Source of the DNA: FEN-1073 sp963780865
GTDB lineage: Bacteria > Chloroflexota > Anaerolineae > Anaerolineales > RBG-16-64-43
Direction: 5' to 3'
Assembly: GCA_963780865.1 (NCBI GenBank)
Contig: CAWADT010000013.1
Coordinates: 186,001 to 250,000 of the forward strand
Length of the DNA: 64,000 nt
Part shown: one piece after another, positions 16,179 through 24,713 of the stretch
Layout: every line of letters starts with the position of its first letter
Numbering within the stretch: position 1 is the stretch's first letter
Made by a program: the position numbers and the translations under genes
The notes under the pieces: generated by a model
What the model was told of the DNA's origin: nothing
Seen by the model: the letters and a program-made list of their open reading frames with translations, nothing else
The model's database searches: none

Positions 16179-17756
16179 CTAGCCCTTCTTCGGAAACTGC
16201 TCATTTTGCGTCCAGGCAACCACCCGATTTCTGCCTTGCCCTTTGGCAAGATATAGAGCCTGGTCTGCGCAATTAATCAGGACGTCAAGGGAAACCGCTT
16301 GACCAGGATTGGTCCACGCCAAACCAAGACTAACGGTTACCTTGACGTCCGAGTGCCCTACGCGAATTGCCTGTTGGGCAACCACCCGGCGTATTCGCTC
16401 CGCGATCTTCAAGCATTGATCTGAATTTGCGTCGCTCACCAAAACCACAAACTCTTCGCCGCCGTAGCGTCCGGCAACATCTCCTCCCCGGAGAGATTTT
16501 TTTATGCTCGCTGCGACGGCTGATAGAATCTCATCCCCAACCTTGTGGCCGAATTGGTCGTTCACATCCTTGAAGTGATCAATATCCAGCATGACGATCG
16601 CAAGTTGGCCTTTCTCGCTTGTTGCGCGCTGGAGGGCAATCTCAGCGATTTCCAGGAAATGCCGTCGGTTGACGAGATTGGTTAATGAATCGGTTCCGGC
16701 CAACTCGCGATAGAGTTCCGCCTCTTTGCGTGCATTCTCGACTTGATTGAGAATTTCAAGGTTTTTGACCCGACGGTCGGACCTGTCGTTAAAGACCTTC
16801 TGATGAGCCGTGTGGAAGGCTTCGAAATGATCCAGGGCAGATTTGTAATCCTGTTTTCCTTTATAGACCCCGACCAGGCGCTCATGGATCAGGGATATAT
16901 TGGTCTGCGAATTTATCTCTTCGGCGAGATGTAGGGCCACGAGCAACTCATGTTCGGCCCGGTCTAGATTGCCATCGATCTGGTGAATGCGGCTGATTTC
17001 AGAGACATACGTTAGCTCAAGAAGCTGGCTTTTATTCTTGCGCGATAATTCGAGACCCTCCTGCAAATAGGTCATGGCCAGCGCATAATTTCTGAGGGCA
17101 AAATGGATGGCGCCCAATGAATGCAGGGTGTGCAATTTCCCAACGTACGCTCCCATTCCGTTGAACAAAGCGAGCGCCGCCGCGGCATACTCAACGGCCT
17201 CCCTGTCGCGTCCGAGCATATGCAAGACGTAGGCAATGTTGTTGTTTGCGTCAGCCCGGCCGGTGAGATCTTCTGCGCTCGCTTTCTGCAGGCACGCTTT
17301 AAAGTACCCCAGCGATTCGACATAATTTTCCAATCCATATTGGACCATTCCCAGGCCATTGATTAATGATATTTCCAAATCGGGGTGATGTTCCTTTTGA
17401 ACCAACTTCAGCGCGTTGAGATAGTAATCCATCGCGGCGGGATAATCATCGATGTGCCAATGAATTCTTCCCAATAAACTTTGAATTTGGCCGATCAGAT
17501 ATTTATCGCCGATTTGTTCAGCCAGTTGATTGGCCCTTAACCCGACGGGGAGGGCTTCCTCCGGTTTGCTGAGCATATCCAGGCAATAGGTCTGGGTTTT
17601 CAGGCATTCAAATTCATCTCTGGGCTGTGCGTCGTCGCATCTGGACAGCAGGTTTTGGGCCTGTTTGGCCAATTGGAATGCTTGGGGACCGTCCTTTTTG
17701 GACAGATCCCAAGCTTGCTGGTTTAGCCTTCTAATCTTCTCGAGTTTGTTGCTCAT
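16179..17756 (-). CDS. TPR-GGDEF diguanylate cyclase
   Basis: A 525-residue soluble protein. Residues 1 to about 330 are a tandem array of tetratricopeptide-like repeats, followed by a short coiled linker (about 330-350) and a C-terminal GGDEF domain (about 353-515). The active site is GGEEF at 432-436 with the metal Asp in DIDHFK (391), and an inhibitory RxxD site (R423-D426) stands exactly five residues before it, so product feedback is expected. It should make cyclic di-GMP in response to a protein or peptide partner of the TPR array. No membrane segment or phosphoreceiver is present. It stands alone on its strand; weak ribosome site. Confidence 0.9.
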   Translation of the reverse strand: MSNKLEKIRRLNQQAWDLSKKDGPQAFQLAKQAQNLLSRCDDAQPRDEFECLKTQTYCLDMLSKPEEALPVGLRANQLAEQIGDKYLIGQIQSLLGRIHWHIDDYPAAMDYYLNALKLVQKEHHPDLEISLINGLGMVQYGLENYVESLGYFKACLQKASAEDLTGRADANNNIAYVLHMLGRDREAVEYAAAALALFNGMGAYVGKLHTLHSLGAIHFALRNYALAMTYLQEGLELSRKNKSQLLELTYVSEISRIHQIDGNLDRAEHELLVALHLAEEINSQTNISLIHERLVGVYKGKQDYKSALDHFEAFHTAHQKVFNDRSDRRVKNLEILNQVENARKEAELYRELAGTDSLTNLVNRRHFLEIAEIALQRATSEKGQLAIVMLDIDHFKDVNDQFGHKVGDEILSAVAASIKKSLRGGDVAGRYGGEEFVVLVSDANSDQCLKIAERIRRVVAQQAIRVGHSDVKVTVSLGLAWTNPGQAVSLDVLINCADQALYLAKGQGRNRVVAWTQNEQFPKKG

Positions 17757-17870
17757 GAATTGATCACCGATATTACGGGAGTGACCTTGAATGAGAATCG
17801 AAAAGCTTCAACTTGACAGCGAAAAACACTGTCATCCCATGGCATGTATTTCAAATAATCAGATATGAGC

Positions 17871-17914
17871 GCCCAACGAATGGCGGTCTAGCCAAGCGGC
17901 CATCGCCGTTATGC
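17871..17914 (+). other. attC-like imperfect hairpin, left copy
   Basis: GCCCAAC at 17871 and GTTATGC at 17908 bound a 44-base segment whose inner parts (ATGGC/GCCAT) also pair. This matches the RYYYAAC...GTTRRRY plan of integron attC sites with one deviation in the right core. See the partner at 18549. Confidence 0.35.
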
Positions 17915-18028
17915 AATTAGCATTCTAGCAGGAATTCTAAAACGGTAAATGAGCGTTTTCGCTCTGAGCTTTGGTTTAGCCGGTGGCAGCCGCGGGTTGG
18001 GCCTTTTTTCCAATATTTTCAACTTTAA

Positions 18029-18057
18029 TTGTCAAATAAGTTATTATGTACTATATC
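18029..18057 (+). promoter_or_regulatory. sigma70-type promoter for the small gene at 18107
   Basis: TTGTCA (18029-18034), 17-base spacer, TATATC (18052-18057), giving a leader of about 43 bases. Confidence 0.5.
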
Positions 18058-18106
18058 GATGGCTTGACGCGGCTGATCCGAATACATGAATTGGAGGGAG
18101 GTTCCA

Positions 18107-18385
18107 ATGACAAGGTTTCTAATTGAAGTTGCCCATGAGAATAAAAAGGAAGCGTGCGATCGCGCGGTTCGGATGTTCATGGAGACTGGTTCGCATTTTA
18201 TGACCAATGCCGATTGGGGATGCAGCGATAACGTTCACAAGACTTGGTTCATCATGGAGGCAGAGACCAAAGAAGAAGCGCAATCGATATTACCACCGCT
18301 CTTTCGTCATGATGCTAAGATCATTGCTTTGCAGAAATTTCGAATAGAGGATTTTTATGAGACGAGGAAGCAACATGAGGATTAG
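18107..18385 (+). CDS. small conserved-type protein of unknown function
   Basis: A 92-residue soluble protein, MTRFLIEVAHENKKEAC at its start, with a TGSHFMTNADWGCSD segment in the middle and a TKEEAQSILPP segment later. The alternating beta-alpha pattern (a strand FLIEV, a helix, strand TWFIMEAE, helix, strand AKIIALQKF) suggests a ferredoxin-like alpha/beta-barrel dimer fold, but this is inference. GGAGG stands before the ATG at 18107, which I prefer over one at 18086. The gene is in an AT-richer island flanked by two attC-like sites and lies between genes on the other strand, so it may be a captured cassette. Confidence 0.75.
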   Translation: MTRFLIEVAHENKKEACDRAVRMFMETGSHFMTNADWGCSDNVHKTWFIMEAETKEEAQSILPPLFRHDAKIIALQKFRIEDFYETRKQHED

Positions 18386-18548
18386 CGATGGAGAATCCGA
18401 ACGCTACGATCCGAAGAGGTTAATTATTTAATTCCCGTAATTAATTGGCCGCCGCGTAAACAGATCGCTCACTTTGTATTGCGGTTTCTGTGGCGCACGC
18501 AACCGCTGGCTCCCATTGAATTACAGATGAAATAAAAAATGTTTTGAG

Positions 18549-18582
18549 GCCCAACGATGCATTCAATGGAGGACCGTTAGCC
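18549..18582 (+). other. attC-like site, right copy
   Basis: GCCCAAC at 18549 and GTTAGCC at 18576 in the same orientation as the left copy, separated by 20 bases. It is short for an attC site and the right core deviates at one position, so it may be a deleted remnant. Confidence 0.3.
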
Positions 18583-18631
18583 GGAGGTTGAAAACCCTAA
18601 TAACCTCGCCCGATATTATTCGTTCCGCAGA

Positions 18632-19381
18632 TCAACCGCTCGGCAAGAGCCCGATACTGCCGTCGGGCAAGCTCCACGGAATCACATCGTCCTGAATGTG
18701 GAATTGCACAGCCCCCTGAAGATACGGGCCGCGTTGTTTGCATTCCGCCACGAGCAGATCCGGAGGGAGGCTCGAAAGAAGATGGTCCGGCTGCAAACCA
18801 GACAGGGCCAATTCGCTTAAGCACGGACCGGACGCAAATAGCGATTTAACGACCCTCAATTGCGTCCGCAGGCCTTCGAGCGGGTCCGCCGCGTTACCGG
18901 AAAGGAAGTTCGACAAATCCTGGCCACGCAAATATCTCCCGTCGATCGGCACCCCGCCCAGTCGATTGACCAGGACCAAGAAAGCCTGCCGGTCGAAGGC
19001 GACGCTGGTCGAAGGTTGCGGGAGGAGGGCAAGCTGGTACATCCGCGAAGGGGCGTCGAGCGGGTCGGCAAGAAAATCCCTCAGGACCGCCGGTTGCCCC
19101 TGAGTGGTCGTAATCACCATCGCCGGGGAAATCCCCTTAAAATCCGCGTTCCCATTCCCATCCAACGAGAGCACCCAGATGGATTCAAGCGCCGTGGGGG
19201 TTTGGATCGAATCGTACCCGAGAAAAACCAGCGTCAACGGAGGATTTTTCGTCTGCGCCATCGAGGGTAAACGACCGCCGGTGAACGATCCCAATAAAAT
19301 GCCGGCGATCAGGCAGGCGCCGATCACTAGTAAAAACGGGAGGATGCGAATTCCGGATTTGGGTTGCGTGTCCGCTTCCAT
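18632..19381 (-). CDS. membrane-anchored protein with a degenerate LytR-CpsA-Psr-like domain
   Basis: A 249-residue protein with one N-terminal membrane helix (about 12-34) and an extracytoplasmic domain. The segments LTLVFLGYDS, ESIWVLSLDGNGNADFKGISP and AFLVLVNRLGGVPIDG follow the order and spacing of LCP-family domains, which attach teichoic-acid-like or glycan polymers to peptidoglycan, but the conserved Arg and Asp residues of active LCP enzymes are not evident. It begins 42 bases after murA in the same orientation, an envelope context that supports the reading. Activity is doubtful. Confidence 0.55.
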   Translation of the reverse strand: MEADTQPKSGIRILPFLLVIGACLIAGILLGSFTGGRLPSMAQTKNPPLTLVFLGYDSIQTPTALESIWVLSLDGNGNADFKGISPAMVITTTQGQPAVLRDFLADPLDAPSRMYQLALLPQPSTSVAFDRQAFLVLVNRLGGVPIDGRYLRGQDLSNFLSGNAADPLEGLRTQLRVVKSLFASGPCLSELALSGLQPDHLLSSLPPDLLVAECKQRGPYLQGAVQFHIQDDVIPWSLPDGSIGLLPSG

Positions 19382-19423
19382 CGGTTCAAAACCCGCCCGG
19401 GGCTTCTGCGGCGGCGAGAAGTT

Positions 19424-20704
19424 CTACACCGCAACGCGCTGGATGCCGGCGCCCAGGGATTGGAGTTTCTCGTGAATGCGTTCGTATCCGCGGTCGATCT
19501 GGGAAATATTCCGGATTTTCGAAGTGCCCCTGGCCGCCAGAGCGGCCAGGATCAGCGACATGCCGGCGCGGATGTCGGGACTCTCCAACTGCTCTCCGGC
19601 CAATTCGCTTCTTCCCTGCACGATCGCGCGGTGCGGATCGCAAAGGATGATCCGCGCGCCCATGCTGACCAGCTTGTCGGTGAAGTACATCCGGCCGGGG
19701 AACATCCAGTCGTGAAAGAGCACCGTCCCTTGGGCCTGGGTGGCTACGGTGATGGCGATGCTGGTCAGGTCGGTCGGAAAAGCCGGCCACACGTTGGTTT
19801 TAATTTCCGGAATGGCTCCCCCCAGATCCTGCTCGATGATCATCTTTTGGCCGGCCGATACAAGGATATCCCCGCCGTCCACTTCCCAATCCACCCCCAG
19901 CCGGTGGAATACGAGCCGGCTCATGGCCAGATGTTCCGGCTGGGCGCCCCGGATGCGGATCCTGCCCCCGGTAACCGCCGCGGCGCCGATGAAACTGGCC
20001 ACCTCCAGGTAATCCGTCCCCAGCGTGTATTCGCCGCCGTGAAGGCTTGTTGCTCCTTCGATTTTTAATACGTTGGAACCGATATGCATGATCTTCGCGC
20101 CGAGCGAATTCAGGAATTCGCACAAGTCCTGGACGTGCGGTTCGGAGGCCGCGTTGCGGATGACCGTGTTCCCCTTGGCGAGCACCGAGGCCATGACGGC
20201 ATTCTCCGTCGCGGTCACGCTGGCTTCGTCGAGCAGGATATCCGTTCCGATGAGACGGTCGGCCTTCATGTCGAACATGCGCCGGTAAGAAACTTCCGCT
20301 CCGAGTGAACGCAACGCCAGGATATGCGTATCCACCCGGCGCCGTCCGATGAAATCGCCCCCCGGTGTGGGAAGGCGGATTTTTCCCTTGCGGGCGAGCA
20401 TCGGCCCGGCGAGCAAAATCGAGGCGCGCATCCTTCGGCAGGATTCCGGATCCAGGTCGGCGGGATGCACGTCGGCGGCGTGGATCCTCCACGAATGCGG
20501 GCCGACGGCGGAAAGCGAGATGCCCAATTGGCGGAGCAGATCCAGCATGGAATGCACGTCGCTGATATCCGGCACGTTGTGCAGGGTCACCGGCTCGGCA
20601 GTCAATAAACACGCGGCGAGCATGGGCAGCGCGGCGTTTTTATTTCCCGACGGCGTCACTTCGCCCCGCAGGGGAATCTGACCTTCGATAATCAACTGTT
20701 CCAT
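19424..20704 (-). CDS. murA: UDP-N-acetylglucosamine 1-carboxyvinyltransferase
   Basis: A 426-residue cytoplasmic enzyme that adds enolpyruvate from PEP to UDP-GlcNAc, the first committed step of peptidoglycan synthesis. It shows SGNKNAALPMLAA at the N-terminus (K22, N23), the flexible loop PGGDFIGRRRVDTHI and the C-terminal DIRAGMSLILAAL and QIDRGYERIHEKL motifs. The loop cysteine that fosfomycin alkylates (C115 in E. coli) is Asp here (D117, codon 20354-20356). It lies seven bases after the SAM hydroxide adenosyltransferase stop and before the LCP-like gene, in one transcription unit. Confidence 0.95.
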   Translation of the reverse strand: MEQLIIEGQIPLRGEVTPSGNKNAALPMLAACLLTAEPVTLHNVPDISDVHSMLDLLRQLGISLSAVGPHSWRIHAADVHPADLDPESCRRMRASILLAGPMLARKGKIRLPTPGGDFIGRRRVDTHILALRSLGAEVSYRRMFDMKADRLIGTDILLDEASVTATENAVMASVLAKGNTVIRNAASEPHVQDLCEFLNSLGAKIMHIGSNVLKIEGATSLHGGEYTLGTDYLEVASFIGAAAVTGGRIRIRGAQPEHLAMSRLVFHRLGVDWEVDGGDILVSAGQKMIIEQDLGGAIPEIKTNVWPAFPTDLTSIAITVATQAQGTVLFHDWMFPGRMYFTDKLVSMGARIILCDPHRAIVQGRSELAGEQLESPDIRAGMSLILAALAARGTSKIRNISQIDRGYERIHEKLQSLGAGIQRVAV

Positions 20705-20711
20705 GAATGCC

Positions 20712-21554
20712 TCACGATGGAGAAACCAATCGGACCCCGGCTCCGGGGATTAAGTTGGAATCGGTTCCCGCCGGGGATTGCCAGGAGGCAATCTCTAAAA
20801 GTCCGCTGCTCCCAACGAGGGCGATCGGGCGCGGTCCGTTGCCCGCCTCGGAATAGGTTTTCCCCGTCGGGAGGATGCTGCCGTCGTCGAGCAGGACCCG
20901 CGCTTGTGGATGGATTTTTCCTCCGCGGGCTCCCGTGCCAAGCCACGGCGTAAGTTCCCGGAAGTCGTAAGAGATCCGGCCGATGCTGGTGATGATATTT
21001 CCAAAATGGTCGCAATACAATGCTTCCCCTTCCCATCCTCTTTCTTCGTTTCCCAACAGCCGGGGCAGGGGAATTCGCTGCGGAGCGGTAAGCTCCGGTC
21101 CGAATTCCGGGAGGGGTTTTCCACCGGCGAGTTGGATGGCGGCGGGGGCGAAGAGATCGCGCCCGTGGAAGGTGTTGCTAGGCAGCGGAACGCCAATTCG
21201 CTGGGGAAGAATTTCAACCGCATGAAACTCGGGAAACCGTTCCATTAAAAAAGTGGCCGCGCCGTTATCCGGGCACACCAGATCGCAGTCGGGAAACCGG
21301 AAAAGAGCGGCGCGCCGGTCTCCTCCCACTCCCGGGTCCACCACGACCAGGAAGATTGTGCCATGCGGAAAGGACGGCTGGGCTTCCCACAGCGCGAGTC
21401 CCGCCCGGCGAATGTCGCCCGGCGGGATCTCGTGAGTGATATCGACGATTGATCCGCGCGGAAGCGCGCCGCTCAAGACGCCGCGCAAGGCGCCGGCGTA
21501 GGAATCCTTCGACCCGAAATCCGTTATACACGCGACCAGTGGAGCGGCGTCCAT
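20712..21554 (-). CDS. SAM hydroxide adenosyltransferase family protein (DUF62)
   Basis: A 280-residue homologue of the DUF62 family, whose characterised members hydrolyse S-adenosylmethionine to adenosine and methionine using a hydroxide ion. N-terminal ITDFGSKDSYAGALRG, the VVDPGVGGDRR segment, CPDNGAATFL and GRDLFAPAA are the family signatures, including the catalytic Asp/Arg/His set. The C-terminal beta-barrel contains DHFGNIITSI and ALVGSSGLLEIA. I chose the ATG at 21554, which starts the protein a few residues before the first strand; upstream residues are not protein-like. It is divergent from the gene at 21653 and heads the murA unit. Confidence 0.88.
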   Translation of the reverse strand: MDAAPLVACITDFGSKDSYAGALRGVLSGALPRGSIVDITHEIPPGDIRRAGLALWEAQPSFPHGTIFLVVVDPGVGGDRRAALFRFPDCDLVCPDNGAATFLMERFPEFHAVEILPQRIGVPLPSNTFHGRDLFAPAAIQLAGGKPLPEFGPELTAPQRIPLPRLLGNEERGWEGEALYCDHFGNIITSIGRISYDFRELTPWLGTGARGGKIHPQARVLLDDGSILPTGKTYSEAGNGPRPIALVGSSGLLEIASWQSPAGTDSNLIPGAGVRLVSPS

Positions 21555-21640
21555 AAAAGGATTGTATTCGCATCGGTTTAAATCGGCAAGAACCTGTTTC
21601 CACGGAAAAATAATTATCACTAAAACGCCTTCGGATTTGG

Positions 21641-21646
21641 TATAAT
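21641..21646 (+). promoter_or_regulatory. -10 element close to the start codon at 21653
   Basis: Perfect TATAAT whose expected start point falls at or within a few bases of the ATG at 21653, suggesting a leaderless transcript. I see no good -35 box. Confidence 0.4.
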
Positions 21647-21652
21647 TTTTTC

Positions 21653-22402
21653 ATGAACAAAATCGCAATCGACGGTCCCAAGCCGCCCATCGGATTCCTT
21701 TCTTCGCTCTGGAGAGGAATTGAATTCGTCAACGGCCATCCCGGAATCATGATTGTTCCGGTGCTGATCGACGCCTTTTTATGGTTTGGCCCGCGCCTAT
21801 CGCTCCTCCCCTTGATCAATCCCGTCCTGACGTCCATGAATTCGGCGCTGGTGAACAACCAGATTGACCCCGCGATGATGGACACCGTTCGCCAAGCGGC
21901 GCAAAAGTACAATCCCTTTTCGCTCTTGGCGTTCATCCCACTCTTTCCTCCCAGCCTGATGGCCGGCATTGCTCCCGGACAGACGCCTTTGGGAACTCCG
22001 CTGGTGATCACCCTCACCAGTTGGTGGGAATGCCTGGGGCTTTTTCCGGCATTGATTGGCCTCTCGATCCTTATCGGTTCCCTGTATTGGGTTCTGGCGG
22101 GGCGGTCGGCGCAAGGCGCCAAATGGAACCGACGGGATTGGCTCGTCCGGTATGGCCGGACTGTGATCGTCATGTTGAATTCTGGGCGCATCCTTCCTGA
22201 TCCTTATCCTGGGAATAACCATTCCCGTGCTCATCGTCATTTCGTTGATCGGGGTGGCATCGGTGGACGTTGCGGCCATCCTCTCCCAATTGTTCTTTTT
22301 TCTTGGGGGAGGATTTCTCTTCTGGGTTTTTCTCTTTTTCATGTTTTCCATTCACGGGACCATCCTTTTCCGGGACGGGATTTTGCAGTCCATTCGCAAT
22401 AG
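21653..22402 (+). pseudogene. membrane protein upstream of gyrB, N-terminal part before a frameshift
   Basis: The first about 175 residues (to roughly 22177) form a plausible membrane protein: an N-terminal cytoplasmic segment, a helix around HPGIMIVPVLIDAF, a loop, and a helix around LGLFPALIGLSILIGS. After VIVML the frame turns into arginine-, histidine- and proline-rich sequence without helices, and ends at 22402. The continuing hydrophobic sequence is found in the third frame from 22179. Skipping a single A near 22178 joins the two into a protein of about 338 residues. No family recognised. It ends six bases before gyrB. Confidence 0.65.
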
Positions 22403-22670
22403 CGTCATCACTTCGCGCTGGCTCTATCCGATCTCGATCTGGATCCCGATCCTGCTGATTCTGTTGCAGTATCTGGTGACCCAGGTTTGGGGGCTGGCGG
22501 CGTCCGCCAATTGGTCCGGCGCGGTGGGCATTCTGGGGAACGCGTACACCAGTTCCGTCATCGTGACGGCGAGCATGGCGTATTACATCGATAAACGCCG
22601 GTGGATTTCCGAAATCCAAGCCCAATTGCAGGCGCGCTTGGCCGTAAAACCACCGGTGGCGGGAGTTTGA
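22179..22670 (+). pseudogene. membrane protein upstream of gyrB, C-terminal part after a frameshift
   Basis: The C-terminal portion of the interrupted membrane protein. Open sequence begins right after a TGA at 22176-22178 and reads a run of helices (ILGASFLILILGITIPVLIV, then FFFLGGGFLFWVFLFFMF), a cytoplasmic loop with DGILQSIRNSV, two more helices and a charged C-terminus. As an independent gene it could start at a GTG at 22227, but there is no ribosome site, and the join with the upstream part is structurally more sensible. Stop at 22668-22670, six bases before the gyrB ATG. Confidence 0.65.
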
Positions 22671-22676
22671 GGCGAG

Positions 22677-24611
22677 ATGCCAAAAAAAAGTTCTGAAGCG
22701 CAGCAAAATTATGGGGCGAAGGACATCCAGGTTCTGGAAGGCCTGGAAGCGGTCCGCCGTCGACCGGGCATGTACGTCGGCGGGACGGACGTTAAGGCGC
22801 TCCATCATCTCATTTTCGAGGTGGTGGACAATTCGATCGACGAGGCACTGGCCGGCGCCTGCGACCGGATCGACGTCGTCATTCATACCGACGAAAGCGT
22901 GACGGTGGAGGATAACGGACGCGGCATACCGGTCGACATCCACCCGGAAAAGAAAAAGCCGGCGCTCGAGGTGGTGATGACCATCCTGCACGCCGGCGGC
23001 AAGTTCGGCGGCCAATCCTACAAAGTATCCGGCGGGTTGCACGGGGTGGGTGTCAGCGCAGTCAACGCGCTTTCCGAGTGGTGCGAGGTCGAGGTCAAGC
23101 GCGACGGCAAAATCCACTTTCAGCGCTACGAACGGGGCAAGCCCAAGGCGCCGGTGGCGGTGATCGGCAAGGCGCCCAGCGCGCAAACCGGAACGAAAAC
23201 CACCTTCCGGTTCGACAAGGAAATTTTCAAAGGCGAGGAAACCTACCGGTTTGAAACGGTGGCCACGCGCTTCCGCGAGATGGCGTTCGTCACCCGCGGC
23301 GTGACCATCACGCTGAGCGACGAACGCACCGGGCAGGAAACCGAGTTCTATTTCGAAGGCGGGATTGAATCTTTTGTCCGGTACCTGAACCGCAATCGGG
23401 AAACGCTGCACCCCGTGGTCTACGCCAACAAGGAAGTCGAGGGGATCGGCGTGGAGGTGGCGGTCCAATACACCGACGCCTACTCCGAATCGGTCTATTC
23501 CTTCGCCAATACGATCAACACCGTCGACGGGGGAACGCATATGACCGGATTGCGCGCCGCCCTGACCCGGACGATCAACGATTACGCCCGCAAGGCCGGG
23601 CTGCTCAAAGAAGCCGACCCCAATTTCTCGGGCGACGACACGCGCGAGGGCTTAACCGGGATCGTATCGGTGAAACACCGCGATCCGCAATTCGAAAGCC
23701 AGACCAAAGTCAAACTGATGAACCCCGAGGTTCAGACCATCGTTCAACAGGTGGTCAGCGACGCGTTCAGCGCATTTCTGGAAGAGAATCCGCGCGAAGG
23801 GCGGGCGATCGTCGAAAAATGCCTGACCTCCGCCCGCGCGCGCGACGCCGCCAAAAAAGCACGCGACCTGGTCATCCGCAAGTCCGCCCTGGAAAGCATG
23901 ACGCTTCCCGGGAAGCTCGCGGATTGTTCGGAACGCGAGTCCGAAAAGGCGGAGCTGTACATCGTCGAGGGCGACAGCGCCGGCGGCTCCGCCAAACAAG
24001 GACGCGACAGGCATTTTCAGGCGATTCTGCCACTGCGCGGCAAGGTGATGAATACCGAGCGCGCGCGCCTGGATAAAATTCTCGGAAACAACGAGTTCCG
24101 CGCGCTGGTCTCCGCGCTGGGAACCGGCATCGGGGATTCGTTCGATCTCACCGGGTTGCGGTACGGCCGGGTCATCATCATGACCGACGCGGACGTCGAC
24201 GGATCGCACATCCGCACGTTGCTGCTCACGTTCTTCTTTCGCTACATGCAACCATTGATCGAAGAGGGGCATCTCTTCATCGCCCAGCCGCCGCTCTTCC
24301 GGGTGGAAGCCAAAGGCAAAGGCGGCAAGGAACGGTACGTGTATTCCGAAAACGAACGGGATAAGGCGGTGAAGGAATTTGGTGGGTCGGAAAAAGTGGG
24401 CGTCCAGCGCTACAAGGGTCTGGGCGAAATGAACCCGGTGCAGTTGTGGGATACCACCATGGATCCGCAGAGCCGGACCCTGCTGCAGGTCACCATCGAG
24501 GACGCCGCCGAAGCCGACCGGACGTTCGATATGCTGATGGGTGCGGCTGTTCCGCCCCGCAAACGGTTCATCACGACGCACGCCAAGGACGTGAGGAATT
24601 TGGATGTGTGA
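22677..24611 (+). CDS. gyrB: DNA gyrase subunit B
   Basis: A 644-residue ATPase subunit of gyrase. The GHKL ATP site is visible (EVVDNSIDEALAG, EDNGRGIP, GLHGVGVSAVNALS). The transducer follows, and the TOPRIM domain has EGDSAGGSAKQGRDR and TDADVDGSHIRTLLL. The C-terminal QRYKGLGEMNP motif contacts GyrA. Length and lack of the 170-residue insert of gammaproteobacterial GyrB are typical of most phyla. It is 12 kb from gyrA rather than adjacent. It follows the frameshifted membrane gene closely and is ended by a strong terminator. Confidence 0.96.
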   Translation: MPKKSSEAQQNYGAKDIQVLEGLEAVRRRPGMYVGGTDVKALHHLIFEVVDNSIDEALAGACDRIDVVIHTDESVTVEDNGRGIPVDIHPEKKKPALEVVMTILHAGGKFGGQSYKVSGGLHGVGVSAVNALSEWCEVEVKRDGKIHFQRYERGKPKAPVAVIGKAPSAQTGTKTTFRFDKEIFKGEETYRFETVATRFREMAFVTRGVTITLSDERTGQETEFYFEGGIESFVRYLNRNRETLHPVVYANKEVEGIGVEVAVQYTDAYSESVYSFANTINTVDGGTHMTGLRAALTRTINDYARKAGLLKEADPNFSGDDTREGLTGIVSVKHRDPQFESQTKVKLMNPEVQTIVQQVVSDAFSAFLEENPREGRAIVEKCLTSARARDAAKKARDLVIRKSALESMTLPGKLADCSERESEKAELYIVEGDSAGGSAKQGRDRHFQAILPLRGKVMNTERARLDKILGNNEFRALVSALGTGIGDSFDLTGLRYGRVIIMTDADVDGSHIRTLLLTFFFRYMQPLIEEGHLFIAQPPLFRVEAKGKGGKERYVYSENERDKAVKEFGGSEKVGVQRYKGLGEMNPVQLWDTTMDPQSRTLLQVTIEDAAEADRTFDMLMGAAVPPRKRFITTHAKDVRNLDV

Positions 24612-24637
24612 AAAAATATTTGGGGAGAATGCACCTC

Positions 24638-24665
24638 GCGCGGCGCTACTGGCCGCGCTTTTTTT
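24638..24665 (+). terminator. gyrB terminator
   Basis: GCGCGGC/GCCGCGC stem with a seven-base loop followed by seven T residues, starting 27 bases after the gyrB stop. Confidence 0.85.
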
Positions 24666-24713
24666 ATTAATCCAGTAACCTGGTTTTCTTTCGCTTTATT
24701 CCCATACAGTAAT

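Noticed and set aside
22170..23540. 456-codon minus-strand open frame opposite gyrB and the preceding gene
   Set aside because: Antisense shadow of gyrB; composition is not protein-like and no motif is seen.
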